DNA of 5,861 bases, from the NCBI GenBank assembly GCA_030523385.1, contig JAUNIV010000175.1, positions 1-5,861 on the forward strand, in the 5' to 3' direction. A model generated the notes under the pieces. That model saw only the letters and a list, made by a program, of their open reading frames with translations, did no database searches and had not been told where the DNA came from. Positions 5,275 to 5,861 of the stretch are shown piece after piece (position 1 is the stretch's first letter; each line of letters starts with the position of its first letter). The translations under genes were made by a program, and so were the position numbers. Source of the stretch: Bacteroidales bacterium (lineage in GTDB: Bacteria > Bacteroidota > Bacteroidia > Bacteroidales > Bacteroidaceae).

Positions 5275-5861
5275 ATGTACGATGATTTCTTTTTTCCGTA
5301 TGACAGGGCAAAGCTCTGGACGAAGAACATGGTGCTTTTGTCCCTCTCTCATTTTTTGCTCTACGTATCGCTTTATGCCATACTTCCGGCTTTGCCTATA
5401 TGGTTGGTGCAGCAGTGGTCGTGTTCTTTTTCCGTAGCAGGCACCATCGTCGCTGTTTTTGCTCCGGCCATGTTTCTGCCGGGAGCTTTCAACAGCTATC
5501 TTATTGATGCATTCAGGCGGAAGAATGTCTGCTTGGTGTCCATGCTCTTGTTTGTAGTCACTTTGTGGCTTTATCCGCGTGTCGGTACCCTGTGGCTTAT
5601 TTTGGCCATGCGTCTGTTACAAGGTGCCCTGTTCGGTGTGATAACCATGACCACGGGCAGCACGTTGGTCATTGATGTCACAGTCTCGTCCAGGCGTACC
5701 GATGCCAATGTGGCTTTTGCGTGGGTAGGACGTATGGGCATGGTGGTGGGACTTGTGCTGGGTATATACATTTATCCTTATTGGGATTTTATATACATTA
5801 TATATATGGCGACGGTGCTGACTGCATTGGCTTGGCTGATGGTAGTACCTGTGGGTGTCTC
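5275..5861 (+). CDS. Major facilitator superfamily transporter, N-terminal half (cut by right window edge)
   Basis: The frame is open from the ATG at 5275 to the window end, giving 195 residues (start MYDDFFFPYDRAKLWTKNMV). After a short cytoplasmic N-terminus there are about six hydrophobic segments, at roughly residues 19-44, 51-71, 84-100, 104-128, 148-168 and 173-193. This is the first six-helix bundle of a 12-TM MFS carrier. Between TM2 and TM3 the segment GAFNSYLIDAFRRKNV is a degenerate form of MFS motif A (GxLxDRxGRR), keeping Gly, Leu, Asp and the Arg pair. TM4 carries the typical RLLQGALFG. The start has a plausible AAAAAGG site 11 nt upstream and an in-frame stop at 5221. The substrate cannot be assigned; drug efflux and sugar or metabolite transport are all possible. 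It may be co-transcribed with panB. Confidence 0.85.
   Translation, partial: MYDDFFFPYDRAKLWTKNMVLLSLSHFLLYVSLYAILPALPIWLVQQWSCSFSVAGTIVAVFAPAMFLPGAFNSYLIDAFRRKNVCLVSMLLFVVTLWLYPRVGTLWLILAMRLLQGALFGVITMTTGSTLVIDVTVSSRRTDANVAFAWVGRMGMVVGLVLGIYIYPYWDFIYIIYMATVLTALAWLMVVPVGV

Noticed and set aside
5763..5799. Direct repeat TATATACATT (5763-5772 and 5790-5799) as a regulatory or recombination site
   Set aside because: It lies in frame within an Ile/Tyr-rich transmembrane stretch of the MFS gene, where repeated ATA-TAC-ATT codons explain it.

Overview
The window looks like chromosomal DNA from a Bacteroidales bacterium, most likely Bacteroides or a close relative. The evidence is promoters of the Bacteroidetes type (-7 box TAnnTTTG) at several gene starts, AT-rich leaders with weak or no Shine-Dalgarno sequences, and the character of the proteins. 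No rRNA, tRNA, CRISPR array, insertion sequence or phage gene was seen.

Layout from left to right. (1) At 3-1187 (+) lies the 3' part of an Nramp-family divalent metal transporter (MntH type), cut by the left edge. (2) At 1188-1358 is a gene-free stretch between two convergent genes. It holds a degenerate 22-bp tandem repeat, capped at both ends by palindromes centred on CCCGGG exactly 66 bp apart. (3) At 1359-1985 (-) is a two-gene toxin-antitoxin-like module: a small helical protein followed 3 nt later by a PIN-domain ribonuclease. Its promoter region (1986-2125) carries a perfect 10-bp inverted repeat and an 8-bp direct repeat that could be an operator. (4) At 2126-3580 (-) is a CPA1-type potassium/proton antiporter with a C-terminal RCK_C domain. 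(5) At 3581-3677 is a compact divergent promoter region. (6) At 3678-4328 (+) is a HAD-superfamily phosphatase or phosphomutase. (7) At 4390-5211 (+) is panB, the first committed step of pantothenate and coenzyme A synthesis, with its own promoter. (8) From 5275 to the right edge (+) is the N-terminal half of an MFS transporter.

Most of the window is housekeeping in character: metal uptake, cation/proton homeostasis, cofactor synthesis and transport. The accessory part is roughly 1190-2100, where the repeat and the toxin-antitoxin module sit between the 3' ends of mntH and the antiporter and parts of the sequence are clearly more AT-rich. No wholly new multi-gene system is evident. The points that most deserve follow-up are the palindrome-capped 22-bp array, the poorly characterised antitoxin partner with its possible operator, and the overlapping divergent promoters at 3616-3651.
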